The notes: a model not told the origin generated them from the sequence alone. DNA of 64,000 nt from Mesorhizobium sp. (GCA_004020365.1 SAQR01000007.1:100589-164588); one strand, 5' to 3'; positions 24,978-34,489 are shown, numbered from the stretch's first letter. Translations and numbers: made by a program.

Positions 24978-25568
24978 TCACCTGCTCCCGACCCACTGCC
25001 GGATCTCGTCAGCCAATTGCTCGAGAACGCCCATCGTCCCGGCGGGGAGCGGGTCCGGAAACCGTTGCTCGGGATACGCGAGCGTTCCCCCCAGATGGAC
25101 CGGCTGGACGCAGGGCATCTCGTGCTGTTCGAAAAACTTGATCATGTTGTCCGCGCATAGGCGCACACTCGGATCGTCCGCGGGATCGGTGGCGCCGTTG
25201 ACGATGACCGCTCCGAGTTTTCCTTTGAGCTGTTGTCCGTCGCGCCACAGGGGATCCGATCTGTCGAGCAAGACGACGCCCAGGGCCGGCGGCATTCCGA
25301 AGCAGGTGGGAGTAGCCATTAGAATCACGTCCGACTCTTTCATGAGTGACAGAACACGATCGATCCCGTCGCCGTGGTATCCGAACGTTTGATAACACTG
25401 CTCGCACCCGAGACAGTCGATACGCTCATCGGCCAGACGCACCTGTTCCACGACCTTCACCCGCCGATCTCTCTCGAGCGAGCGAAGAACCTCGCCGAGC
25501 ATCCGCGCTGAGTTACTGGACGCGCGTGGGCTGCAGTCTATTCCAATGATGGTCGTCGCTTTGTCCAT
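24978..25568 (-). CDS. Flavodoxin-fold NAD(P)H-dependent oxidoreductase
   Basis: About 196 residues from the ATG at 25568 (AGGGATC upstream). Features of the flavodoxin/iron-sulfur flavoprotein group: IIGIDCSPRASSNSARMLGE (FMN-phosphate loop), CLGCEQCYQTFGYHGDGIDR (paired cysteines) and SDVILMATPTCFGMPPALGV (second FMN loop). The paired Cys may bind a cluster or be redox active. It lies between the two copies of the IS21 end, so it probably came in with foreign DNA. It appears intact. Confidence 0.72.
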   Translation of the reverse strand: MDKATTIIGIDCSPRASSNSARMLGEVLRSLERDRRVKVVEQVRLADERIDCLGCEQCYQTFGYHGDGIDRVLSLMKESDVILMATPTCFGMPPALGVVLLDRSDPLWRDGQQLKGKLGAVIVNGATDPADDPSVRLCADNMIKFFEQHEMPCVQPVHLGGTLAYPEQRFPDPLPAGTMGVLEQLADEIRQWVGSR

Positions 25569-25780
25569 GTGAGGATCCCTAGTAAGGCGTGACCGCTCGA
25601 TACCGAATGGCACGGGGCGAAGTTTTGAGTATCCCCACCGATGGCTTCAAAGTCGACGATACTCGCTCTTTGCCTTTGAATTTTCCGGATCACAATATTG
25701 ACCCCCTAAGGTCGGTGAGCTGATCCGATCCATCGAGGCTGCTCGGGGTTGCGCACCTGGGCGGTTCAGCGGGTTGGGGT

Positions 25781-26482
25781 TCAGGCGCGGTTCTTGAAGC
25801 GCCAGCTTTCGTTGCCGGTCTCGACGATATCGCAGTGGTGAGTGAGCCGGTCGAGGAGCGCGGTGGTCATCTTGGCGTCACCGAAGACCAAGGGCCATTC
25901 CCCGAAGGTCAGGTTGGTGGTGACGATGACCGAGGTCTGCTCGTAGAGGCGGCTGACCAGGGTGGAATAGAGTTGGCCACCGGACTGGGCGAATGGCAGA
26001 TAGCCAAGTTCATCGAGCACGACGAAGTCTTTGCGCCCGAAATAATCGGCCATGCGTCCCTGCCGGCCGGCTCGGGTCTCGGCCTCGAGCTTGTTGACCA
26101 GATCGACGACATTGAAGAAGCGGCCGCGGGCACCATTGCGGATAGCGGCGCGGGCAATGGCGATGGCCAGGTGGGTTTTTCCAGTGCCGGTGCCGCCGAT
26201 CAGCACGACATTGCGTTCATGGGCGAGGAAGTCACCGCCTGCGAGGTCCTGAACCAGGGTCTCGTTGATCCCGGTCTCGGTAAAGCCGAAGTCTTCGACA
26301 TCCTTGGCGAGCGGCAGCTTGGCGATGGTCATCTGGTACTTGATCGAGCGAGCCTGCTTCTCGGCGATCTCGGAGGTGAGCAGGTCGGTCACGACGCGTT
26401 GGGGATCGTGCTGGCGCTTGATGGCGGTGGCTATGATCTCGTCGTAGGCATTCTTCATGCCGTAGAGCTTGAGTTCACTCAT
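25781..26482 (-). CDS. istB: IstB, IS21-type transposition helper ATPase
   Basis: 233 residues from the ATG at 26482, which overlaps the end of the istA remnant in the usual ATGAGTGA arrangement. Motifs: Walker [16 protein letters not shown], Walker [13 protein letters not shown], sensor region [13 protein letters not shown] and the C-terminal [20 protein letters not shown]. IstB is a DnaA/DnaC-like AAA+ protein that assists the IstA transposase in target choice. The gene is complete, but without istA it has no partner at this site. Confidence 0.95.
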   Translation of the reverse strand: MSELKLYGMKNAYDEIIATAIKRQHDPQRVVTDLLTSEIAEKQARSIKYQMTIAKLPLAKDVEDFGFTETGINETLVQDLAGGDFLAHERNVVLIGGTGTGKTHLAIAIARAAIRNGARGRFFNVVDLVNKLEAETRAGRQGRMADYFGRKDFVVLDELGYLPFAQSGGQLYSTLVSRLYEQTSVIVTTNLTFGEWPLVFGDAKMTTALLDRLTHHCDIVETGNESWRFKNRA

Positions 26483-26560
26483 CGTGGTCAGGACTTGCAC
26501 GCCGAAACACATCGGGCGAGGGCGGCTGTGGACGTTTCAGCACGCGATTTTTGACTATAA
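26475..26560 (-). pseudogene. istA: istA 3' remnant
   Basis: Just upstream of istB the minus strand reads [20 protein letters not shown], then PDHDE and TGA, overlapping the istB start by the standard eight-base ATGAGTGA. This is the C-terminal end of an IS21 transposase; nothing further upstream matches. Confidence 0.6.
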
Positions 26561-26696
26561 GGCAGCACCAGTTTCCACGCTCGCAATCCTTGCCCTGACG
26601 CTGGTCCAAAATTGCCACGGAAGTTGAATTTCATTCCCTGGGCAGCCCGTCATAATAAGGCCGGCGGCGGCATTACCGGCATGTCTCGAGGAGGAG

Positions 26697-28043
26697 ATGA
26701 AAATGCGGCTCAACAGGCCTTTGGTTTTTACGGATAAGGTTTCATCGGCGCTTTCTGCCGCAGCAGGGAGGAGACCGCGTCTGCGTCATATCCTGATATG
26801 TTCGACTGTGGCGGCCGGTTCCGCGATCGCAGGTTTTTCGGCACAAGGCGCCGAAAAGGCAGCCTGGATCACCACTTGGGCCGCTACACCTGCTCCGCGC
26901 TGGTCGGACGATCTTCCTGCGCCTTTCGGAGTGCCGGAGGTATTGGAGAACCAGACCATCCGCCAGGTCGCCCGCATCAGTGTTGGCGGCAATAGCGTGC
27001 GGGTCGTGCTGTCGAATGCTTTCGGCGAAAAGCCGCTGACTATCGGCGCTGGCAGCGTCGCAATAGCAGGCAAGGGCGGCGAGGTCGACCAGGCGACCCT
27101 GAAGCCCCTGACCTGGGGCGGCAAGAGCTCTGTGGTCGTTCCGCCGGGAGCTCCGATCGTCAGCGACTCCGTCGCGCTATCGGCAGAAGCGCTTTCCGAA
27201 CTTTCGGTCAGCATCTTCCTGCCGAAGAAGACGGCGCTGTCGTCGGTACATTGGGATGGTGTGCAAACCGCCTACATTTCCGGCCCGGGTAATTTCGCAA
27301 GCGACGCAGCGTTCAAGGCTGACAGCACGCTCAAATCGCGCCTGTTTCTGAGCGACATATGGGTTGATGCCGCGCCGGAATCCCAGGCGATCGTGTTTTT
27401 CGGGGATTCCATCACGGATGGGAATTGCTCGACCCCTGACGCCAATAACCGCTGGCCAGACCATATCGCCAAGCGATTGCAGGAGGCCAACCGCAAGGTC
27501 GCGGTGGTCAACGAAGCCTTTTCGGGCAATCGCGTGTTGACCGACGGCATGGGTGTCAATGCTCTGGCCCGTTTCGATTCCGATATACTGAGCCATCCCA
27601 AGGTCTCGACCGTTGTCCTGATGATGGGCATCAACGATATCGGCTGGCCTGGCGAAAATGCAATCACGCCGGATGACAAGCAACCGACGGCGCAAGACAT
27701 CATCACCGGATACCAACAGCTCATCGACCGCGCCCACGCCCATGGCATACGAATTGTAGGCGCGACGCTGACCCCCTTCGCCGAAACCTTCAAAGGACTT
27801 CCCACCGAGGGTTACTACACGCCCGAGAAAGAAAAGATACGCGTCGCGGTGAACCAATGGATCCGCACCGGCGGCGGCTTCGATGGCGTGATCGACTTCG
27901 ACAAGGTGATGGAAGACCCGGCCAAGCCCGGCTATCTGCGCGACGACTACGACTGCGGCGATAACCTCCATCCCAACGACGCGGGATACAAGGCAATGGC
28001 AGACGCGGTCGATCTCGACGTCCTGTTGGGTCCAGCCAAGTAG
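26697..28043 (+). CDS. Secreted SGNH/GDSL hydrolase
   Basis: 448 residues with a twin-basic leader and hydrophobic segment to about residue 52 (ending GFSAQGAEKA). Residues 55-215 are a beta-rich domain starting WITTWAATPAPRW, as in many SGNH esterases of the lysophospholipase-like type, and residues 220-445 hold the catalytic domain: block I VFFGDSITDG (Ser), block III LMMGINDIG (Asn) and block V DNLHPNDAGY (His). GAGGAGG overlaps the region just before the ATG; an ATG at 26703 is equally possible. It is likely a periplasmic or secreted esterase acting on sugar esters. Confidence 0.85.
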   Translation: MKMRLNRPLVFTDKVSSALSAAAGRRPRLRHILICSTVAAGSAIAGFSAQGAEKAAWITTWAATPAPRWSDDLPAPFGVPEVLENQTIRQVARISVGGNSVRVVLSNAFGEKPLTIGAGSVAIAGKGGEVDQATLKPLTWGGKSSVVVPPGAPIVSDSVALSAEALSELSVSIFLPKKTALSSVHWDGVQTAYISGPGNFASDAAFKADSTLKSRLFLSDIWVDAAPESQAIVFFGDSITDGNCSTPDANNRWPDHIAKRLQEANRKVAVVNEAFSGNRVLTDGMGVNALARFDSDILSHPKVSTVVLMMGINDIGWPGENAITPDDKQPTAQDIITGYQQLIDRAHAHGIRIVGATLTPFAETFKGLPTEGYYTPEKEKIRVAVNQWIRTGGGFDGVIDFDKVMEDPAKPGYLRDDYDCGDNLHPNDAGYKAMADAVDLDVLLGPAK

Positions 28044-28107
28044 CCGGCTGTCGCTGCTGACCTTGCCGCGCTGCTCAGGTATTGCGGCAAGGTCGTTCGC
28101 GCATGGC

Positions 28108-29148
28108 TCAAGTGAGCCCGAGCCGGACAAGATGGCGTACGACCGGTGAGAACATCTCCTGACCGATGTAAGCGCCGGTGTTCGTATTTTCGAAGAGTGG
28201 GCCGGCGACTGCCGCATCCTCGATCACCGGAATAGCTGCCTGGCGGGCTTGAGCCGTCATCTCGTCAGCTGCTCGGCCTTGGCCCTTGCCGACGACCGTC
28301 GGCACCGGCGTTTCACCTTTGACGTAACGCAATGCCACTGCGCGGTCGCCCGACACGAAGACGATGACCGCGTTTTTCACGCCCAGCTTCGCAGGTTGCA
28401 TCACCGCCTCACGCCGCTGTCGCTGCTGCTCATGCCGAATCAACGGATCGCCTTCGAGGTCCTTGTGTTCGCGCTTGTATTCAGTCGTCGTCATGCGCAT
28501 GTCGCGCAGGAACAGCCAGCGCTGAATAGGAACGTCGATCACGCCGATGACGACAAAGGCCAGGGCGGCGGCAATTCCAAGCGGTGTCAGCACCGCTTTG
28601 ATAATTGGCTCCAGGCATGACGGAGCGCATCCCGGAGCATCGAAGAGCGGCTGCAGCCATGCGATCAACAGGAATGCGAACAGGCCGGCCAGCAACACCA
28701 CCTTGGCAAGGCCTTTGGCGAACTCGATGACGTTGCGCAGTGACAGGATCTTCTGAAGACCCTTCGCTGGGTTTATGTGATCGAATTGCGGCTTGAGCGG
28801 CTCAAACGAGAAGACCGGCCCGAACGTTCCCAGCATGCCGAAGGCGACGGCGAGAACGACAACGATTCCGACCAGCGGCAATGTCGCCAGCATCAGCAAT
28901 GACAACGAATGGCGGATGGCCAGCAGGCTGACTTCAACGAACGAATCGCCCGGGGCGGTCACGGTCTGCACGAGTTCCGAAAGGTGCTCGACGAGCATCG
29001 GCCAGGCAAAATAAAGATAGCCAAGCGCTGCGAAAAGCGTGAAGCCGGAGCCCAGGTCGCGGCTTTGCGAAACCTGGCCTTTGCGGCGAGCGTCGCGAAG
29101 CTTCTTGTCGGACGCCGGTAGTTTCTTTTCCTCAGCTTCTTCGGCCAT
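28108..29148 (-). CDS. sctU: SctU, type III export gate/switch protein (variant without NPTH)
   Basis: 346 residues of the FlhB/YscU family: DKKLRDARRKGQVSQSRDLG at the N-terminus, four membrane helices to about 215, then the cytoplasmic domain. These proteins normally cut themselves inside an Asn-Pro-Thr-His loop to switch substrate class. Here residues 265-268 are VSGD (bases 28345-28356) directly before RAVALRY, which aligns exactly with NPTH-x-AVALRY. So the cleavage Asn and Pro are missing. The other landmarks (PVPTVVGKG, PVIED) are present. Set apart from sctRST by about 26 kb, unlike most loci. Divergent from a TadD-like gene. Confidence 0.9.
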   Translation of the reverse strand: MAEEAEEKKLPASDKKLRDARRKGQVSQSRDLGSGFTLFAALGYLYFAWPMLVEHLSELVQTVTAPGDSFVEVSLLAIRHSLSLLMLATLPLVGIVVVLAVAFGMLGTFGPVFSFEPLKPQFDHINPAKGLQKILSLRNVIEFAKGLAKVVLLAGLFAFLLIAWLQPLFDAPGCAPSCLEPIIKAVLTPLGIAAALAFVVIGVIDVPIQRWLFLRDMRMTTTEYKREHKDLEGDPLIRHEQQRQRREAVMQPAKLGVKNAVIVFVSGDRAVALRYVKGETPVPTVVGKGQGRAADEMTAQARQAAIPVIEDAAVAGPLFENTNTGAYIGQEMFSPVVRHLVRLGLT

Positions 29149-29232
29149 GTTGCAATCTTATCGCACTGTTGTGGTTCCAGTCGGCCAAGGCCGTGTGTAA
29201 GGTGCGGCGGGCTTGAATACGGAGAGGTGGAT

Positions 29233-30036
29233 ATGCGGCTGCACGTCGTGTTCTTGCCCGTCGTCGCCATGCTGGCGACGGCCGGTTGTCAGACGACCAA
29301 AACCGGCACCGAGCAGGCAAAGGCACCGGGCCCGTCGTCGCAATCGGAGCGTCTGATCAAGCTTGCGGACGATATCCATGCGCAGGGAGATAGTGGCACC
29401 GCAATCGCGCTCTACCAGCGCGCGGCAGCGATGCCGGATGCCAAGCCGAGCGCCTTCTCCAAGGCGGGCGAGGCCTATATGCGGGCCGGCTATCCCGCCG
29501 AGGCGGCTAAAGCCTATCAGGCCGCGCTCGCAAAAGCGCCCAATGACGGAGGGGCAATGCTCGGGCTTGGCTCGGCGATGATGGAAACGGGCGATATCGA
29601 TGCCGGCATGCGCGCGCTCGCGCAGGCCGCGCCGCTGGTCAATACCAGCAGCGCCTATAACAGGTTGGGCGTGGCGCAGACATTCGCCGGCCAGACCGGG
29701 CAGGCGCAGGCCACTTTTGCTCAGGCGTTGAAACTTGCGCCGGGGGATCTCGACCTTGAGAGCAACATGGCGCTGGCCGCGGCGCTCGAGGGCAATTCCA
29801 CCACAGCACTGCCGCTGGTCCAGAAGATCTCCGCCGCACCCAATGCGCAGTTGCATCACAAGCGCAACGTCGTGGTGGTCTACGGACTGCTTGGCCAGGC
29901 CGATCAGGTCAGGGCCTCGCCGCCGATCGGTCTGGCGACCAAGGAGGTGAATACCTTGCTTGCGCGTGCCAGAACCATCCGCTCGAAGGGCAGCACACAG
30001 GCCAGGGCGAAAGCGCTCGGCTCTATCCTCGGCTAA
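29233..30036 (+). CDS. TadD-like TPR lipoprotein
   Basis: 267 residues from the ATG at 29233 (GGAGAGG five bases upstream). The signal peptide ends in the lipobox ATAGC with Cys at about residue 19. The mature part has four or five TPR units, such as AFSKAGEAYMRAGYPAEAAK and SAYNRLGVAQTFAGQTGQAQ. It is close in layout to TadD of Tad/Flp pili and to secretin pilot proteins. With the CpaC-type secretin and CpaD-like lipoprotein nearby it likely helps place the secretin in the outer membrane. Convergent with the CpaD-like gene. Confidence 0.8.
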   Translation: MRLHVVFLPVVAMLATAGCQTTKTGTEQAKAPGPSSQSERLIKLADDIHAQGDSGTAIALYQRAAAMPDAKPSAFSKAGEAYMRAGYPAEAAKAYQAALAKAPNDGGAMLGLGSAMMETGDIDAGMRALAQAAPLVNTSSAYNRLGVAQTFAGQTGQAQATFAQALKLAPGDLDLESNMALAAALEGNSTTALPLVQKISAAPNAQLHHKRNVVVVYGLLGQADQVRASPPIGLATKEVNTLLARARTIRSKGSTQARAKALGSILG

Positions 30037-30126
30037 CCGCATCGGACCGGCAAGCGCAAAGCCGATTTCAGTCGAGCCCGATGCGCAAGCAACCGGACAG
30101 ATTGGTGGACTGCAGGCCGCATCGGT

Positions 30127-30576
30127 TCACTCGACCGGGAGCGTTGTTTGCGGCGTTGGCGGCCCGCTATTGGCCCCACCTATCGGAGCCTCTTCGCCAT
30201 TGAGGTAGCGCCGGGCGGCATTTGCCGTCGGCGCTGCCGCCGCCGCCCCCATGCGCCGACCCTCTACGAGGTCGCGCTGGCTTTCGGCCATGCGTTGAAG
30301 ATTATAGGCGTTAGCGCAGCCGGGCGGCAGGTGGGAGCCGACGCCGCGGACGATCGTCAGATCGGTCGCAGCGGCAGAACGGTCGTCATCGGCCGGTTCG
30401 TTCAGACATGCATTGGGAGCAAGCACGGAGCCGCCGACGCCCTTCTCGGAACCGCCGGTGTCGGTCGACACATAGCTGTAGCCGGGAGAATAGTCCTGCG
30501 GCTGTTGCCGGCTGTTCGCGCAGCCGACCAGAAGCAGCACTGGAAGAACAGAGCACAAGGCGATACGAAAAGTCAT
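30127..30576 (-). CDS. CpaD-like lipoprotein
   Basis: 149 residues. Signal peptide and lipobox LLVGC with Cys19. The C-terminal half, GCANAYNLQRMAESQRDLVE and AARRYLNGE, follows the end of CpaD/TadE-associated lipoproteins (typical G-C-A-x-x-N-L-A-x-x-V-x-x-P-x-D-L), while the N-terminal half of CpaD is shortened. It begins 13 bases after the secretin stop and is surely in the same transcript. Probably an outer-membrane accessory of the secretin. Confidence 0.65.
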   Translation of the reverse strand: MTFRIALCSVLPVLLLVGCANSRQQPQDYSPGYSYVSTDTGGSEKGVGGSVLAPNACLNEPADDDRSAAATDLTIVRGVGSHLPPGCANAYNLQRMAESQRDLVEGRRMGAAAAAPTANAARRYLNGEEAPIGGANSGPPTPQTTLPVE

Positions 30577-30589
30577 GTCCGGTTCCCTG

Positions 30590-31939
30590 CTACTTGATGA
30601 TCAGGCCCATCGCCGATGCGTCATTGGCGCGCTTCCTGTGGCGCTTGGCTGCCGGACGGTCGAGTGGCGTGGCGAGGCTGTCGCGCACCGGCTCGACCAG
30701 ATAAGGCGTGATCAGGATCACCAGTTCCGTCTCTTCGCGCTGGAAGCGCTGTGACTGAAAAAGCGGGCCAAGCACCGGCACATCGCCGAGAACCGGAAAC
30801 TTTTCCAGATTACGCGAGGTCCGCTGCTGGAAAAGGCCCGCGATCGCGAAGGTCTGGCCGCTCGCCACCTCGACCGTGGTGTCAGCCCTGCGCACGACGA
30901 AACTCGGCATGGCGAAGCCGTTGGCGCTGACCGAGCCTGCTTCCGACAAGGAACTGACTTCCGGCTGAACATGGAGCGCAATGCGATCGCGGCCGATCAG
31001 CGTCGGGGTGAACCCGAGGGAAACGCCGAACGACTTGTATTGAACGGTGACGACGTCGGTCCCTTGCGGAATCGGAACCGGGATTTCGCCGCCGGCAAGA
31101 AAGCTCGCGGTCTGACCGGTCATCGCTGTCAGGTTCGGTTCGGCCAGTATCTTGACGACGCCGTTGCGTTGCAACGCTTCGATGAGAATGTCGAAGTTGA
31201 TGCCATGCGCCTCGTCCAGGCTCAAACCAAGATTACCGGTGCCGGAGGGCACGCCATTGTCCTGGAACATGTTGAATTCAAAACCGCCGCTCCTGTATCC
31301 GACAGACCAGTCGACGCCGTAGGACTGAAGCTCAGTGCGTGAGACTTCAGCGAAACGGACCCGGATGTTGACCTGCTGCGACCCCTGCACGGTCATGTTG
31401 TTCAGCGGCGGTTGTTCCGGCGGCGAGAACGTGCGGGCGATATTGTCGACATCCGTTGCCTCTTCGACGCCTCGCGCCTCGCCCGTCGCGACAATGCGGG
31501 TTCCGAAAATCGAGAGATTTGTCGCCGAGTTCGGCTGCATTGCGTGTTTCGCTTCGTTGGCAGGCGCGACGTCGGGGGTGACGCGGAACTGGGCCGTTGC
31601 CTCGATCCGTTCATCTGCTGTCACTGCAATGAGATTGGTCAGGCCGGGCTTCAGACCGAAGACATAGACCATCCCCGGCGACACGACCTGAAGGTCAGCG
31701 ATCGTGGTGTCGGCGATCAGGACCGATTCAACGGGTTCATTGAAGCGCAGCAGGCGTCCTTGCCCGACCGGCAGGTCGACCGTTGGCCGGCTCGGCAATG
31801 GCGACACATCCTGTGCCGTCGCGTCGGCATGTGTGAATAAAAACGCCAGCAAGACGCCAACCATCGCGATAGCGAGCCAGCGCATCCGCCCGGCGAAAGT
31901 GGCGGATCGAACGCCTGCTGCGGTATCGTGAATTGTCAT
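30590..31939 (-). CDS. sctC: SctC-equivalent secretin of the Tad/CpaC type
   Basis: 449 residues from the ATG at 31939 (AAGAGGGG upstream). A signal peptide is followed by a pilus-secretin N-domain, VDLPVGQGRLLRFNEPVESV and MVYVFGLKPGLTNLIAVTAD, then the secretin pore domain: VNIRVRFAEVSRTELQSYGV, GVVKILAEPNLTAMTGQTAS, FLAGGEIPVP, VSLGFTPTLI and LGDVPVLGPLF. The N-domain and spacing match CpaC/RcpA of Tad pili, not classical YscC/RhcC2. It lies 57 bp after sctV and next to a CpaD-like gene, so a Tad-derived outer-membrane unit seems to serve this type III system. Confidence 0.88.
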   Translation of the reverse strand: MTIHDTAAGVRSATFAGRMRWLAIAMVGVLLAFLFTHADATAQDVSPLPSRPTVDLPVGQGRLLRFNEPVESVLIADTTIADLQVVSPGMVYVFGLKPGLTNLIAVTADERIEATAQFRVTPDVAPANEAKHAMQPNSATNLSIFGTRIVATGEARGVEEATDVDNIARTFSPPEQPPLNNMTVQGSQQVNIRVRFAEVSRTELQSYGVDWSVGYRSGGFEFNMFQDNGVPSGTGNLGLSLDEAHGINFDILIEALQRNGVVKILAEPNLTAMTGQTASFLAGGEIPVPIPQGTDVVTVQYKSFGVSLGFTPTLIGRDRIALHVQPEVSSLSEAGSVSANGFAMPSFVVRRADTTVEVASGQTFAIAGLFQQRTSRNLEKFPVLGDVPVLGPLFQSQRFQREETELVILITPYLVEPVRDSLATPLDRPAAKRHRKRANDASAMGLIIK

Positions 31940-31996
31940 GCCGTTCCCCTCTTGAGCATGTAGTTCCCCCAATTGTCCCAATCCGTCCCGCTGGCA

Positions 31997-34158
31997 TCAT
32001 GAGGCTGCCTCTTGTCCGGCTTTCGCCTCAGCCGATGGCAGCGACCGAGAGACGTTGCGTGCCATGCCCGAGCGGCCGGATATCGTGGTCAGTGGCTGGA
32101 CGTTGAATTCTTGTGCGAGTTCCTGGAAAGACAGAACCGGAAGTTCGATGGCATTGTGCGTCAGCAGGCTTCGCATGTGACGGCGTACATCCATCGCCGC
32201 GAGGACGACCGGTGAGACATCGGTGGCGTTCTGCGACAAGGCTCGTTCGATTTCGGCGATCAAGGCCTGTGCATCGTCATCCGAAAGGTTCAGGAACGTG
32301 CCGGTCGATGTGCTTTGCACCGCGTTTCGCAGGATGTCCTCGGCCGAGCGCTGCAGGACATAGGCTGCGATGATGTTGTTGCGGCCGGCGAAGCGGAAGC
32401 TGATCTGGCGTTTCAAGGACGCGCGAATATATTCCGTAAGCAGAACGACGTCCTGTTCGCGTTGACCCCATTCAATCAGTGCTTCGAGGATCAGGCGCAG
32501 GTTGCGGATCGGCACGTTTTCGCCGACAAGCCGCCGAAGCACCTCCGCGATTTTCTGCAGCGGCACGATCTCCTGCGCCTGTCGGACCAGATCCGCATAG
32601 TCCGGCTCCATGTCCGACAAGAGCCTGCGGGTCTCCTGGATCCCGACGAAATGGCCGGCATAGAGCCGAAGTGCATTTCCGGTCCATTTGGCCGCTGTTT
32701 GCGCCGGCGTGGAGAAGTCGAAGCCGGCTTCCCTCAACGCCGCAAGGTGGCGATCGTCGACCCACATGAATTTGCGCTGACCGGCAATCGGCGAACCCTT
32801 TTCGTAAGTCACATCGAGCAGGTCGAGATGCGTTGGGTCCGCTTCGACAAGAACGCGGTCGGTGGGGATTTCAGCATCCAGGATGGGTGCGCCCTCCAGA
32901 TCGATGCGCATGCTTCTCGCTGAAAGCTTCTCGTCGACCTGCAGGCCGATAGAAGGAACGTCGACACCGAGATCGCCGAAAAGCTCGCGGCGCACGCCAT
33001 CGGCAAGCGTGGCGAATTCGGGTTCCGGGACCGAGCGTCCGAGTTCGGTTCCGAAGCGTACGACGATGCGGGATGAAGAAGGCAGTGCTGCAACGGGCGT
33101 TGATGAAAGCGACGCCGGTTTTCCAGCTTGTTCGGCCATCGCGGTCTGGCCGACATCCCGAATTTCGGATTCCCGGGCGGTGCGGCGGTTGATGGCGTAG
33201 GCGCCCGCGCCGAAGCAGGCGCCAAGGATCAGGAACACAAGGGATGGAAAGCCAGGCACCACGGCAAGGCCGACCATGATCACCGCGGCGAGTGCCAGCG
33301 CACGGGAGTCGCGCAGCAACTGGCTGGTTATTTGCTTGCCAAGGTCGCTCGTGCCGTCCGAGCTGCCGACGCGCGTCACCATCGTGCCGGCGGCCACGGC
33401 GACGAGCAGTGCCGGTATCTGCGCCACCAGCCCGTCACCCACCGTGAGCAGTGAGTAGGTCACGGCGGCGTCGCCCAGCGACATGTCGTGCTGCAGCGTT
33501 CCGATCGCGAAACCACCGATCAGGTTGACCAGAATGATGACAATGCCGGCGATGACGTCGCCCTTGACGAATTTCATGGCGCCATCCATCGCGCCGAACA
33601 GCTGGCTTTCACGCTCAAGCTGCTGGCGCAGCCGGCGTGCCTCCGCCTGATCGATGTCTCCGTTGCGCAACTCCGCATCGATGCTCATCTGCTTGCCGGG
33701 AAGCGCATCAAGCGTGAAGCGCGCGGCAACTTCGGCCACGCGTTCCGCACCCCGCGCAACCACGATGAACTGCGCGACGGTGATGATCAGGAAGATGACG
33801 AGGCCCACGGCAATACTGCCGCCGACGACGAAACTGCCGAAGGCGGAACGATCTCGCCTGCATCGGCCTGGAGCAGGATCAGCCGCGTGGTGGTGATCGT
33901 GATCGCCAGCCGGAACAAGGTGGCGATGAGGATGACCGATGGCAGCGACGAGAAATGGAGCGGATGAGAAACGTAAAACGAAGCCAGCAGGATAAGCACG
34001 CTGACGGCGATATTGGCGGTGATGAGAATGTCGACGAGGAAGGTCGGCAATGGGATGAGCATCATCACCACTGCAACGAGCATCAGTATGGCAATGACCA
34101 GATCGCTGCGGCGTGACAGCTTGGCAAGAAAGTGCAGAAGGCGCTCAGATATCGTCAT
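31997..34158 (-). pseudogene. sctV: SctV export gate, split by a one-base frameshift
   Basis: The first frame (ATG 34158) reads MTISERLLHFLAKLSRRSDL and is good SctV/FlhA sequence up to LLQADAGEIV, then goes out of frame and stops at 33787. The second frame resumes at once with FGSFVVGGSIAVGLVIFLII and continues through ERVAEVAARFTLDALPGKQM and the cytoplasmic domain to 31997. The break is at about 33845-33846, where one base seems missing. The join restores a normal protein of about 720 residues with every FHIPEP-type landmark. It is either a sequencing error, a recent mutation or, less likely, recoding; no classical slippery heptamer is visible. Start overlaps the TPR gene (ATGA). Confidence 0.85.
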
Positions 34159-34466
34159 TCGGCGGCTCGATGTGACAGGAAGCTCCGCAAGGCACTGTGC
34201 GCCTCGGCCTTACGGCCGGCCACAAGCAACGCGCGGCTCTTCAGCAACGCCAGTGTCGGGTGATCCATTCCCTCCAGCGTCTCCAGCCTGGCAATGGTGG
34301 CAAGCGCCTTGTCCGCTTCGCCATCGAGTATCAGCAGATGCGCCAGCGTGCGCAGAACGCCGGCATTTCCCGGCGACAGCTGCGCCGCGATAAGCAGGTA
34401 TGCCGCGCCCCGCTTTGCCTGCCCGTGACAGCCGTAGAGATAGCCCAGGACATGCAGCAGATGCAC
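34155..34466 (-). CDS. TPR protein of the type III locus
   Basis: 103 residues from a GTG at 34466; upstream in-frame codons without a better start run into the preceding gene. Two to three TPR-like helix pairs, HLLHVLGYLYGCHGQAKRGA and LRTLAHLLILDGEADKALAT. Small TPR proteins in type III loci often act as needle-subunit or export chaperones (YscG/PscG type). Coupled to sctV by an ATGA overlap. Function by position only. Confidence 0.65.
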   Translation of the reverse strand: MHLLHVLGYLYGCHGQAKRGAAYLLIAAQLSPGNAGVLRTLAHLLILDGEADKALATIARLETLEGMDHPTLALLKSRALLVAGRKAEAHSALRSFLSHRAAE

Positions 34467-34489
34467 TGTTTCATGCGGATCAGTCAGGC

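Larger units (their letters stand above)
25693..26560 (-). mobile_element. Truncated IS21-family element
   Basis: Consists of one terminal region (25693-25789), a whole istB gene and only the last 25 or so codons of istA. The istA body and the other terminus are missing, so the element cannot move by itself. The outermost terminal repeat is also lost on this copy and is found instead at 24214. Confidence 0.85.

Noticed and set aside
27177-28217. Minus-strand frame of 346 codons over the SGNH hydrolase gene
   Set aside because: No recognisable domain, and it is antisense to a gene with all three SGNH blocks.
33787-33860. Programmed frameshift in sctV
   Set aside because: No slippery heptamer or clear downstream hairpin is visible; mutation or sequencing error explains it more simply, so I list it as an interruption.
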